Part shown: positions 16,910 through 25,275 of the stretch, one piece after another
Layout: each line of letters starts with the position of its first letter
Position numbering within the stretch: the first letter of the stretch is position 1
Source of the DNA: Kiritimatiellota bacterium
Lineage (GTDB): Bacteria > Verrucomicrobiota > Lentisphaeria > Oligosphaerales > JAADHN01
NCBI GenBank assembly: GCA_013151865.1
Contig: JAADHN010000138.1
Location: forward strand, 1-48,485
Length of the DNA: 48,485 nucleotides
Reading direction: 5' to 3'
Translations under genes and position numbers: made by a program
Notes under the pieces: generated by a model
Told to the model about the DNA's origin: nothing
Databases searched by the model: none
The model's input: only the letters and a program-made list of their open reading frames with translations

Positions 16910-17612
16910 GACCGGGCCCCTCCTTCGGGCCGCCCCGTTTCTTGTCCATCGCCCCGCCGGGCGCGTTCGGCTTCCTGCGAGTCCCTGAGCAACCACTCGA
17001 CGGTCAAGCAGTGCGGCACACGTATCCGACCGTTCTCCGCCGGACTCCAACGCACTCACCAGCATGACGGGGTTGTTCCGGTCCGGGGTGGCCGGGGTCG
17101 TGGGACCGGCAGAGAAGCCCGGGTCGCTTCGAAACGATCTCGGCCCCGGACGAGCCGCCGCCTTCCTCAAGGCCGTTCAAAGCATGTTGGCCCTGACTGT
17201 AATCTGTGCCGCAGCGGATGCCAGCGCCGGCCGACCGACATCTCAAGCGCGTTATGGCACACCGCACTTGCGGCCTGCCGGTGCGGCTTTGCACCATCGC
17301 TTCTCCGGGTTATGTTCCCGCCCGAAACAGCGCCCCCTCGGCCCGTATCCGGGCGAATGCGGCCGGCCCCGGCGGATCTGTGCGGTCCGCAGAACGAGGC
17401 ACGTGTCGAGACGAGGGTGCGACATATGGTCTCACCTGAACCATTCATGAAGCCGACAGTATTGCGTCGATTCACGCTGGACGGGAAACGGTTGCGGACG
17501 GTGCTGCGCCAGAACTCGATTCCCGGCGCTTGCGCCGGAAGAGCGGCAATGCGCTTCACCCTCCGGGCGACGCGTGAATAGTTCAGACCAACCCCGGGAG
17601 GCAAGGCATCAC
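16910..17612. other. Long divergent intergenic region with repeat copy 2
   Basis: This 703-bp spacer between two exported-protein genes has no convincing gene. Several open frames cross it, but none has plausible composition or a ribosome site. Repeat copy 2 fills 17438-17584. The segment TATGTTCCCGCCCGAAAC (17311-17328) resembles, in the opposite orientation, a stretch at 2531-2548 beside repeat copy 1. Confidence 0.5.
17438..17584 (+). repeat. 147-bp intergenic repeat, copy 2
   Basis: This is the partner of 2579-2725, with the same length and orientation. Its ends are GAACCATTCA and TGAATAGTTC, an imperfect terminal inverted repeat (one mismatch). Outside it, GGTCT on the left is mirrored by AGACC on the right. 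It ends 28 bp before the SGNH hydrolase ATG, so the element probably lies in or next to that gene's leader. Half of the 22 differences from copy 1 fall in one codon phase. The frame with that phase at third positions ends at the same TGA in both copies, a weak hint of decayed coding sequence. Confidence 0.85.
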
Positions 17613-18950
17613 ATGAAACGCTGGATCGGAATCGTTCTTTCGGCAGTGGCAATCGGCGCCGGTGCGGCAGCCCCTGTGCCGCCGGGCCTCAAGTCCGGCG
17701 ACACGCTCCTCTTTCTGGGGGACAGCATCACCCATCAATGTCTCTATACCCGTTACGTGACGCTGTTTTACATGACCCGCTATCCCCTGACACCGCTTCA
17801 CTTCTACAATTCCGGAGTGGGCGGGGACCAGGCTGCCAATGCGCTCAAGCGCTTCGAGTACGACGTGGCTGCAATGCGTCCGGCGTGCGTCACGGTCCTG
17901 CTCGGCATGAACGACGGCCGATACCGCCCCCTCGGCGAACCCCAGTTCGGCATCTACAAAACCAACATGACCGCCCTGGTCGACCGTCTGCAGAAAGAGA
18001 CCGCCGCCCGGATTTTCCTGCTGACGCCGTCCATGTACGACGTGAAGGCCCGCACGATGCGCGGACGGCCGGGAATCCCCGGATATAACGATGCCCTGGT
18101 GGCCTTCGGCGAGTTCCTCGTGTCTCTCGGCAAAGAGCGGGGCCTGCCCGTCGTAAACCTCAATCGGCCCTTGGTCGAGGCCACGGCCGCCCTGCGGCGA
18201 AGCAAGCCCGAGGCGACCCTGATTCCGGGCGGGGTCCACCCCGATCCTGCCGGACACTTGGTCATGGCCTACACGATCCTCAAGGCTTTCGGCGTGACCC
18301 CCGTCGTTTCAAAGGCCACCATCACCGTGGACAACGCCCGGGCCGAGACCGAGCGGGCCCATGTGGCGAAGCTGACGGCGCGGCAAGACGCAGTCGAATT
18401 CGATTTGACCGAAAACGCCCTGCCCTTTCCGTACCGGTCGGACGCCAGAGCGGTCCTGAGCGTTCTTCCATTCACCCGCGATCTGAACCGCCAGATCCTG
18501 GCCGTCAAGGGCTTGACAGGGGGCGAGTACCGGTTGGAAATCGATGGGGTCGCGACAGGCAGATACAGCGCAGACGCATTGGCCGAAGGGGTGAACCTCA
18601 GCGAGAACGAGAAGACGCCACAGTATCAGCAAGCGTTGCGGGTCAAGGCGTTGAACGACAAACGTACTGCCGTCATGCGCCGGGTCCGCAATTTTCGGCT
18701 CGACGAAAAGCGCAAGGGCTATCTCCAGGCGGACGGGACATACCCGCGGATGCTGTCAAAGCGCGTCCGCGCGAAGGACGGCGGCATAAAATGGGTCCCG
18801 GCGCCAGAGAAAGAGGCGCGTTTTCAGAAAGAACGAAAATCCGTGTCGAAATGGTTGGAGGAAATCCGTTCTCTGGAAACCGCGTGCTATGAGGCCGCCC
18901 GGCCGCAGCCCCACCATTACCGCCTCGTCCGGGTCCCCGCGAATCAATGA
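17613..18950 (+). CDS. Exported SGNH/GDSL hydrolase
   Basis: The 445-residue protein has an N-terminal signal peptide (M-K-R-W, hydrophobic to about residue 20). The SGNH esterase domain carries block I G36-D-S38 (nucleophile Ser), block II Gly at about 68-71 (N-S-G-V-G-G) and block III G-M-N100-D. Block V reads G-G-V-H209-P, so the catalytic His is present but the Asp expected three residues earlier is Gly206. The ~230-residue C-terminal extension, rich in Lys/Arg/Glu, is not recognised. GGGAGG lies 11 nt before the ATG. It likely deacetylates or de-esterifies a glycan in the periplasm. Repeat copy 2 lies immediately upstream. Confidence 0.9.
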   Translation: MKRWIGIVLSAVAIGAGAAAPVPPGLKSGDTLLFLGDSITHQCLYTRYVTLFYMTRYPLTPLHFYNSGVGGDQAANALKRFEYDVAAMRPACVTVLLGMNDGRYRPLGEPQFGIYKTNMTALVDRLQKETAARIFLLTPSMYDVKARTMRGRPGIPGYNDALVAFGEFLVSLGKERGLPVVNLNRPLVEATAALRRSKPEATLIPGGVHPDPAGHLVMAYTILKAFGVTPVVSKATITVDNARAETERAHVAKLTARQDAVEFDLTENALPFPYRSDARAVLSVLPFTRDLNRQILAVKGLTGGEYRLEIDGVATGRYSADALAEGVNLSENEKTPQYQQALRVKALNDKRTAVMRRVRNFRLDEKRKGYLQADGTYPRMLSKRVRAKDGGIKWVPAPEKEARFQKERKSVSKWLEEIRSLETACYEAARPQPHHYRLVRVPANQ

Positions 18951-19295
18951 GGTCCGTCAAAGCGAGGCAGCGCCGGATGCACTGATTCGGGCAATTGGGC
19001 GGAACGTCGAGCCCCCCCTCATTCGCCGGGCGACCCCGACGGCGTCTCCGGAGTTCCGATATGGCCGACGGCGAAACGGTTTTGCATCGACCGGCGGGCC
19101 CACGGGGTGACGGGAACGCGAAGATGGCGCGAAAACTGGACAAACGTCGCATCGAAGAACATATTATCGGCGGAAAGGCCGAATGGTGCATCCTTTTCCT
19201 TATTTGTTCAGGAGAACGGAAGGCGCCGCGTGTATGGGCTGGGAGCTTTGGACGCCAGCTTCAAATGCTCTCAAAACACAGAGGAGAAGTGGGGA
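18951..19295. other. Intergenic region before the outer-membrane protein gene
   Basis: The 345-bp region shows no supported gene. It ends in an A-rich stretch with GAGGAG as ribosome site. A possible -10-like TATTAT (19163-19168) has no clear -35 partner. I see nothing else in it. Confidence 0.4.
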
Positions 19296-20465
19296 ATGAG
19301 ACGATTGCTGCGTGGAGTGGGACTGGCAGCGGCACTGCTGCTGGCGATGGAATCTTTCGGCGGCGTGGCGGACCTGCTCCGGTACAACGGGGTCCAACTG
19401 GAGTACTATGATTCTTACACCTCGGAGTGGCTGCCGGCGCGGGTGAACCCGACGACCGGGGAAGTCGAGTTTCAAAGCGGCGGTTCCTGGTGGCCGGCGG
19501 TCAATCCGGCGACGGGCGAGCCCTTCACGAGCAACGACCTGAGCGGGCTCAGCGCCTCATGCCCTGTGCAGGCTTTCCGACAGGAAACCAACCGTGGCCA
19601 AGCGACCAGGTTCATGCAGGATTCGGGGGCTGAGTACCGTTCTTGGCGTGAGACGTTCAAGGGAATGAAGATCGAGGATATAATCCTCACGTTGGAATCC
19701 ATGTCGGCGCTCGAGGGCATGTCCAAGGACACCCCGCCCGCCGACGTGCCCGAGTGGCAGACACAGTGGGGATTCTCCACGACGTACAGAGAAGACGATT
19801 TCGACATCGGGGCGGGCGGTCCCATCGCGGCCAAGACGCGAACCCGGTCGCAAACGCTTTCGTTGGTGGCCGTTCACGACCGTTTCGCCCTGCTCGGGTC
19901 CCTGACTTACGACCGGATCGACCCGGACAGCGGGTTCGGGGACACGGCCTATGATCGCCTCTCCCTGCGTTTGACGCCTGTCTATGCCGTGCTCGAGCAA
20001 ACCGCAGACGGGTTCGACCTCGACCTGATCGGCAGTTTGGGAGCCAGTCATTCCTGGTACGAAGACGACATGGGCGTCAACGACCCGAGTCACGTCTTCG
20101 CGGCAGGCGGATTGGGCTTGGGCCGCATCTTCCGGTTCGGCGCTCTCCGGGTTTCATACCTGTACGGTGTGTCGAAGAATACATCCGGAGATGTGGAGGT
20201 CACCGGCAAGAGCACCATTCCCATGCATTCGGCCGGCGCAACCTACACCGTACCGCTGGCCAAGCGGTGGTTGTTGTCGTTGGGGATGGACTGGGTTCAC
20301 ACCTCGGACCTGCCGGCCATCTATGATTCCGATGAATACTCGGGTCGGGTCCGGGTGGCGTATGTGGGCGAGCGCTGGGGGGTTTCGCTCTTGACCACAA
20401 GGTCGATCAACAACGGCAACCAACGTCAGTGGTCGGCGACCGGACAGGTAATCTGCCGGTGGTAG
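19296..20465 (+). CDS. Putative outer-membrane beta-barrel protein
   Basis: The 389-residue protein has a signal peptide (M-R-R-L-L-R-G, hydrophobic stretch to about residue 23). The N-terminal passenger-like part holds a short internal repeat, V-N-P-T-T-G-E then V-N-P-A-T-G-E, about 24 residues apart. From about residue 170 onward, alternating hydrophobic strands with Gly/aromatic turns fill the chain, and it ends in Trp. These are features of autotransporter-like or porin-type outer-membrane barrels. GAGGAG lies 9 nt before ATG 19296. No specific family or ligand is recognised. It is the first of three closely packed envelope genes. Confidence 0.7.
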   Translation: MRRLLRGVGLAAALLLAMESFGGVADLLRYNGVQLEYYDSYTSEWLPARVNPTTGEVEFQSGGSWWPAVNPATGEPFTSNDLSGLSASCPVQAFRQETNRGQATRFMQDSGAEYRSWRETFKGMKIEDIILTLESMSALEGMSKDTPPADVPEWQTQWGFSTTYREDDFDIGAGGPIAAKTRTRSQTLSLVAVHDRFALLGSLTYDRIDPDSGFGDTAYDRLSLRLTPVYAVLEQTADGFDLDLIGSLGASHSWYEDDMGVNDPSHVFAAGGLGLGRIFRFGALRVSYLYGVSKNTSGDVEVTGKSTIPMHSAGATYTVPLAKRWLLSLGMDWVHTSDLPAIYDSDEYSGRVRVAYVGERWGVSLLTTRSINNGNQRQWSATGQVICRW

Positions 20466-20583
20466 GTCGATTGTTTGGCCGGACCGGCAAGGCCGGGGCG
20501 AGGCTTGTTCCGGTCGCATTGCTCGCTGTCGGTCTCCCGCTCTCTGGGGAGATCGCCAGCCGCCGCCGTTCTCCACTGCCGAT

Positions 20584-21471
20584 TTGCTCGCCGGCGACCT
20601 GTTTCTGAGTCGGTCCGGCGCCGTCATCTCGGCCCTGCCCGCGTGGCACCCTCGCTATCGCGGTCCCTACAGTCATTCAGCGGTTTTCTTTCGCGACCCC
20701 GCCGGAAACCCCATGTTGTTGCACATCAGCGGGGACGCTCTCAAGGTCACCCCTCTCGAAGACATGTTCCGGGGACTGGCCCGCATCCGGGTTTTGCGCC
20801 ATCGCCAGGTGATGCCGAGCGACAACCCGTTGGCCCCCGTGGTCCGTGCGTGGGTCAAAGACCGCCTTGGGGAGATCATCTCGGTGTACGCCCCGCCCGA
20901 GACCGGCATTGGGCGTTTCAGTTGCGTCGGGTTTGTCGACGAAATCTATCGTCAAAGCGGACTCGATCCTCCGTTCGCCCCGGGGGAGGACGATCCGGTC
21001 CGGTTCCTCTTGGCGTGGTACGACCGCAAAACGTCGAAAGGCTTGGCTGCGGTCATCAGCGCCAACAGTGCACTGTCCAATCCGAACTTTCGGACGGTAC
21101 GCACCTGGAAGGCCCCCCGATTTCAGCTCATCGTGTCCGAGATTGCCGACGCCGTGATCGAGCTGACGGTTTCGGACCTGGCACGCGGCTTCGACGTGCG
21201 CCCCGCGCCGTTCGGCTCTCGGTGGCGCATTCGCATTTTGGGCGCCCTGGGTGTCGAATCTCCGGCCATGGGACGACTGGACCTGTTCCGAATTCAGTAC
21301 TTACGTCTGGTTCAACGCATCGAGCGGGCCCTGGTCAGGCAGGCACGGAACGGGCATCCGTTGCCCGAAGCTTCGGACGCACGGCGCAACGCCATCCGCG
21401 AGACCTACAATGCCGTACGGAAAGACTATTTGTACCTGCCTGTCGGGGCTGATCCTCGTCCTCTGGAGTAG
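20584..21471 (+). CDS. YiiX-like permuted NlpC/P60 papain-fold hydrolase, N-terminus uncertain
   Basis: The readable frame gives 295 residues starting at TTG 20584. G-D-L-F-L opens the domain, H31 in P-Y-S-H-S-A-V-F and C114 in F-S-C-V-G-F-V-D-E-I-Y form the His/Cys pair. His precedes Cys, as in permuted papain-like YiiX/YebB enzymes, which act on peptidoglycan or lipid amides. The frame upstream lacks any ATG or export signal. The next frame from GTG 20459 encodes a good signal peptide (R-L-V-P-V-A-L-L-A-V-G-L-P-L-S-G). A single-base frameshift near 20545-20580, real or from sequencing, would join them. The following gene overlaps its end by 62 nt. Confidence 0.75.
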   Translation: MLAGDLFLSRSGAVISALPAWHPRYRGPYSHSAVFFRDPAGNPMLLHISGDALKVTPLEDMFRGLARIRVLRHRQVMPSDNPLAPVVRAWVKDRLGEIISVYAPPETGIGRFSCVGFVDEIYRQSGLDPPFAPGEDDPVRFLLAWYDRKTSKGLAAVISANSALSNPNFRTVRTWKAPRFQLIVSEIADAVIELTVSDLARGFDVRPAPFGSRWRIRILGALGVESPAMGRLDLFRIQYLRLVQRIERALVRQARNGHPLPEASDARRNAIRETYNAVRKDYLYLPVGADPRPLE

Positions 21472-22291
21472 CAGCGGGTGCGTGTCCCGGCCGTTGTCGC
21501 CGGACAGGGGGGACCGCCCGTCCTGCGCACCGATCCCGTGGATCGTCGTCGAAAGCCGGTCAACTGCCCGTTGGGGCAAGGCGGCGCAGACGGAAGCGGC
21601 CCGTCTGGCGGGCGCGTTGGAGTGGCTGGTGGGCCCGCTGCCCGAGAACGTCCGGCCGTCATGGCGCATCCGCTTATCGACGCAGGCGAACGTGCCGGAC
21701 GCTTTCCGGGAACGTTGCGGGCAGGAGAGTTGGACCGGGGTCACGGAGCGCAACGCGCGGGTCGCTTGGGTTGCCATCGCGCACGGCAACGATGGGGAAA
21801 CCCTGAGACGACTGCGACACGAACTCACCCACGTCATCCTCGCAGCCGCCGGAGACGCCGGCGCCGATTTTCCTTTTTGGCTGCAGGAAGGAATTCCGTG
21901 CTGTTACGAGGCCGGGATCGGTCCGCTCGGACGGCCGCTGGACAACCGCGCCCGACGCCGTCACCTCCAGCTCCTGCTCCGAACCGGACGCCCGCTCCGT
22001 TTGGACCGGTTTCTGAACAAGCGGGCCGACGCTCCGTTTTCTTCGAATGACTATGCCGTGGCGTGGGGACTGGTGTACGCCTTGGCGACTGAGCGCCTCG
22101 GGAGAGAGGGACGGACGTGCCTCGAGAAATGCCTGCGTGCGGCAGGACGTGCGGCCAGGAACTCGGAGAGCGCGACCGGGGCCGCCCGTCGGGCTTTCGA
22201 TTCGTATCTATCCGGTCAAGGGTTGACTCTGTACAAATGGGAAAAGCGCTGGCGCCGGACCGTACTCCATCTCGGGGGTCTGTTCGATTGA
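21410..22291 (+). CDS. Lipoprotein metalloprotease of the peptidase MA-like type
   Basis: The 293-residue protein has a lipoprotein signal: hydrophobic residues 11-20, then S-S-G-C with Cys at 24. It has a zinc-protease motif H137-E-L-T-H141, followed by F-W-L-Q-E160-G-I-P, where the Glu is the probable third ligand. This spacing fits gluzincin-like peptidase MA proteins. The start at 21410 is accepted because the lipobox directly follows, even though it overlaps the YiiX-like gene by 62 nt. The protein probably sits in the outer membrane or periplasm. Its operon with a papain-fold protein and a barrel suggests an envelope-remodelling function, which is inference. Confidence 0.82.
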   Translation: MPYGKTICTCLSGLILVLWSSSGCVSRPLSPDRGDRPSCAPIPWIVVESRSTARWGKAAQTEAARLAGALEWLVGPLPENVRPSWRIRLSTQANVPDAFRERCGQESWTGVTERNARVAWVAIAHGNDGETLRRLRHELTHVILAAAGDAGADFPFWLQEGIPCCYEAGIGPLGRPLDNRARRRHLQLLLRTGRPLRLDRFLNKRADAPFSSNDYAVAWGLVYALATERLGREGRTCLEKCLRAAGRAARNSESATGAARRAFDSYLSGQGLTLYKWEKRWRRTVLHLGGLFD

Positions 22292-22316
22292 ACGAACGGA
22301 AGTGCGCGGGGGCCCC

Positions 22317-24464
22317 TTACCGCCGTACCTCCGCCGACAACCGATAGACATGGCGCTCGTACGGGCCGAAACCGTCCCGCCAGCGGCCGTCTCGCACCGG
22401 AACGCGCCGCCCCTCGAACAGAACTTCCGCAACGTCTTCCCCGGTCCCCGGCAGCGCAAAACCTGCGGCACTCAGCGGCGCGGCGCCGGTATTGACCGCC
22501 ACCACCAAAACCCGACCGTCCCGGCGCCAGGCCCGGCACATGACGGCCTCCCGGTCGCATCTGACAGTCGGCGTGATTCCCAGGCTGTACAACCACGGCG
22601 CCACAACGTCCACCTCCACGCACAAGGCACGCATCTCGTCGAAGCAGGCTTTGGTCCTCGGTATCTGAGCAAAGTAGTAAATGCCCCGGGCGCCGGCAAT
22701 GAACGAACCGTAAACCATGCACGAAAGTTCCCGCGGCGTCGGTTCCCGGTCCATCCAATAGGCATACCCGGTCCCCTGCAGCCACATCCAGACCGGCTTC
22801 TTCTCCCTGTCGGCCGCCGCCGCCATCCTCGCCACCGCCCGAATGGCGGAAAGCGGCTGACTGTGGGGGATCGGATAAACGTCGGTCGAGTAGATGTCCC
22901 CCGCCTGGTCCGCGAGTCGGTTGCCCAGGTAGTTGATGAAAGCGGGGTGGGCCGGGTCGAGTTGCCGGGCCAGATCGAGCCGCCTTTCCGCCGCCGCGAA
23001 CTTCGCACCGGAAGGTTCGTCGTAGACGTACCAGCACAGCAGAGCGGGGTGGGCCTTCAGCGTGACGATATGCTGCCGAAACACCTTGAGCGGGATGCGA
23101 CCGTCGAGCCACGGAATGAGACGCAGACCGACTTTCGCGCAGCGGTCGAATAGGACTTTCAACTGCGTAGTCGTCAGGCTGGGACGAACCTGAATACAGA
23201 CGTCCTTGAACCCGGATCGGGCCGCAAAATCCAAGATCGCAGGGTCGGACACGAACTCAAGGCCGAGCGAATGCTGAACATAGGGTTTGCCGTCGACCAA
23301 AAACCGTCCATGTGCGTCGATCCCGATGCGCGCCGGGCGTGTCGGGCCGCTGATGCTCCGACCCGCGGCGACCTCGGGCGTCCGGCGCGGGGGCGACCAG
23401 TCCACGAGGCCTTCCCGTGCGGCAACGGCTTCATCGTCGAAGGACGGATGAAACTCGGGCGTCGGCTTCTCGCACGCCTGGACCTGCACAGCATCGACCC
23501 ACAACGTGCCGGACGCCTTGGGGGCGATGGTCACGCTCAAGCGTTTCCCGCGCGAAACGCGGACAGACGCCTGTTGCCAGGCACGTCCGACCTCCACCGA
23601 TGCGCTCCCCTTGCCGCAGCTCAAGGTTACCGGCAGACCGTCCCGATCCGCCCTGAGCCAGGCCGAGACGGTCCAGATCGCCGGTTTCTTCGGGGGAGTG
23701 AACCAGACCGACCGGGCTTTGAGGAGAGGGAACTCGGGCCTGTTCTCGATACGCAGACTGCTCCGGCCGTCCCGGACCACGGCACTGTCCAACCGCCAGC
23801 GCCGGCGCCACAGATCCATGTCCGCGGCCCACGGCAAGCGCCCCACCCCCCAGTGACCGCTGCCCCAGGCGTACGGCATCCCCCCACCGTCGATCTCGAA
23901 ACTGCCGTTCTTGATCCGGTTCTCGGCAGGGTCTGCCGGCGCGGCCCGCAGGTCCCGAAGCCGGTAGAGGGCCTGCCCCGTACCACTGCTCCACACGGAA
24001 AAACGGAACCGGTCGACTTTGCCCCATCCGTCCGGCTTGCCCTCGATGCCGAAATCGGCCAACGACAGAACGACCCGCTTCCAAGTCCCGGCAGCACCGG
24101 GACCGATGAAACGGGCGTACCAGCCGTGGGGGGTGCCGAAATAGACGCCTACGGTCCCCGTCACCCGGCGATTCGAGGTCAACATCTCGAAAGTGATCCG
24201 TCCCGCTTTCGAAAGGTCGAGCGCCCCGTGCCAGTCCCAGCAGACGCGGTCCCCCGGTTTAATGAACCGTGCAGGAAACGTCAGGCAAGCCCCCTCTTCC
24301 AACGACGCGATACGGACGGGCTGACTCCCGAACTCCGAGCGCCACCGTTCCCGGACCACTTCGGGGCGGGCGGCCTCGAACACCGGCAGAAGATCGCCCG
24401 GCGGAACGGCACACGCCGAAAGCACGGAAGCGGCAATTGCGAAAGAAAGTCGCAATGTCTTCAT
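22317..24464 (-). CDS. Lipoprotein with CBM-like domains and a glycoside-hydrolase-type TIM barrel
   Basis: The 715-residue protein has a lipobox L-S-A-C at residues 15-18. Two beta-rich, carbohydrate-binding-like regions follow, the second beginning N-R-I-K-N-G-S-F-E at about residue 180, typical of CBM4/9-type modules. Around residues 380-640 lies a TIM-barrel with L-I-P-W-L-D-G, L-L-C-W-Y-V-Y-D-E-P-S (a likely catalytic Glu) and D-V-Y-P-I-P. A short C-terminal beta domain follows. GGGGGAG precedes the ATG at 24464. It resembles secreted putative glycosidases of PVC bacteria, but no GH family number can be assigned by eye. Its 3' end converges with the metalloprotease gene, 25 bp apart. Confidence 0.8.
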   Translation of the reverse strand: MKTLRLSFAIAASVLSACAVPPGDLLPVFEAARPEVVRERWRSEFGSQPVRIASLEEGACLTFPARFIKPGDRVCWDWHGALDLSKAGRITFEMLTSNRRVTGTVGVYFGTPHGWYARFIGPGAAGTWKRVVLSLADFGIEGKPDGWGKVDRFRFSVWSSGTGQALYRLRDLRAAPADPAENRIKNGSFEIDGGGMPYAWGSGHWGVGRLPWAADMDLWRRRWRLDSAVVRDGRSSLRIENRPEFPLLKARSVWFTPPKKPAIWTVSAWLRADRDGLPVTLSCGKGSASVEVGRAWQQASVRVSRGKRLSVTIAPKASGTLWVDAVQVQACEKPTPEFHPSFDDEAVAAREGLVDWSPPRRTPEVAAGRSISGPTRPARIGIDAHGRFLVDGKPYVQHSLGLEFVSDPAILDFAARSGFKDVCIQVRPSLTTTQLKVLFDRCAKVGLRLIPWLDGRIPLKVFRQHIVTLKAHPALLCWYVYDEPSGAKFAAAERRLDLARQLDPAHPAFINYLGNRLADQAGDIYSTDVYPIPHSQPLSAIRAVARMAAAADREKKPVWMWLQGTGYAYWMDREPTPRELSCMVYGSFIAGARGIYYFAQIPRTKACFDEMRALCVEVDVVAPWLYSLGITPTVRCDREAVMCRAWRRDGRVLVVAVNTGAAPLSAAGFALPGTGEDVAEVLFEGRRVPVRDGRWRDGFGPYERHVYRLSAEVRR

Positions 24465-24517
24465 TTTTCTCCCCCTTGGATGGAGATCGTCCGAAAGCAG
24501 TGCGTCGGCGGCCGGGA

Positions 24518-25114
24518 TCAGCGCCGACGGCGAAGGTAACTCACCGCGGTCCGCCCGTATCGTTTCTGCTTGACCACGGACCACAACGGGCGGGTCGCAA
24601 TGGTCGCAGCGACTTCGGCGGCGTGTTCGAGCACCAGCAACGCCGCCCCGGCCCAGTCGGCAAACGCTCCGGCTTCCAGCAATTCGACGGCCTCGGGCCC
24701 CCGTTCCGGAGCGCGGGCGGTCCCATAAGGAGGATCGGCGAGAATGACTGTAAATCGCCCGGAAAACTCGGGCAGTCGTCCGGCTGCTTCACGGACGTCC
24801 CCAACCGAGATTCGAACCTCGGGCGCCGGGACGCCCTGCCGTTCGAAAGAGGCGAGCAATCGTTCCACGTTTCCCCGTAGAAGACGGACGGACGCAGGGG
24901 CCCGTTCCATGAAAAAAGCGAACTCCGCACCCCGGCTCAGAGCTTCGAGGCCGAGCGCGCCCGTACCGGCATACAGGTCCGCAACGCGTGCACCCCTGAT
25001 GTCCCCCAGAGTGGCAAAGATCGACTCGCGAACCCGGTCCGCCGTCGGTCGGGTCCGCCGGTCCCGCGGTGAATCCAAACGCAATCCGCCCGCCATGCCG
25101 CCGATGATACGCAT
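24518..25114 (-). CDS. rsmD: 16S rRNA (guanine(966)-N2)-methyltransferase RsmD
   Basis: The 198-residue protein begins M-R-I-I-G-G-M-A-G-G, typical of RsmD. The SAM motif D-L-Y-A-G-T-G-A-L-G-L-E-A-L-S-R-G-A is near residue 47, and the catalytic D-P-P-Y motif is near residue 150. The enzyme methylates G966 of 16S rRNA in the 30S subunit. The usual partner coaD is not adjacent; instead it lies 53 bp before the lipoprotein glycosidase start on the same strand. It diverges from the sulfatase gene. Confidence 0.96.
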   Translation of the reverse strand: MRIIGGMAGGLRLDSPRDRRTRPTADRVRESIFATLGDIRGARVADLYAGTGALGLEALSRGAEFAFFMERAPASVRLLRGNVERLLASFERQGVPAPEVRISVGDVREAAGRLPEFSGRFTVILADPPYGTARAPERGPEAVELLEAGAFADWAGAALLVLEHAAEVAATIATRPLWSVVKQKRYGRTAVSYLRRRR

Positions 25115-25196
25115 CCGAACCCGCTTCTCTCCGGTGTGGGCGGCCCCGTCCGTTCTCCCGTCCCGCCACGAATCGCACGGAGAATCGTCACGCGCG

Positions 25197-25227
25197 TTGT
25201 CGATCCGTTCCCGTGTTCAGATATAGT
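25197..25227 (+). promoter_or_regulatory. Candidate sigma70-type promoter of the sulfatase gene
   Basis: TTGTCG (25197-25202) is followed after 17 nt by GATATA (25220-25225), overlapping TATAGT (25222-25227). The ATG is at 25276, giving a leader of about 40 nt. This is an AT-rich island in otherwise GC-rich DNA between divergent genes. Confidence 0.45.
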
Positions 25228-25275
25228 ATACCGTATCATTTCGCGGGTTTCCCGGGCGCCGATCAAAGACACGAC

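Noticed and set aside
17448-17580. A 44-codon plus-strand frame inside repeat copy 2
   Set aside because: In copy 1 the start codon is ATA and the stop is absent, and differences do not concentrate at its third positions. No ribosome site precedes it.
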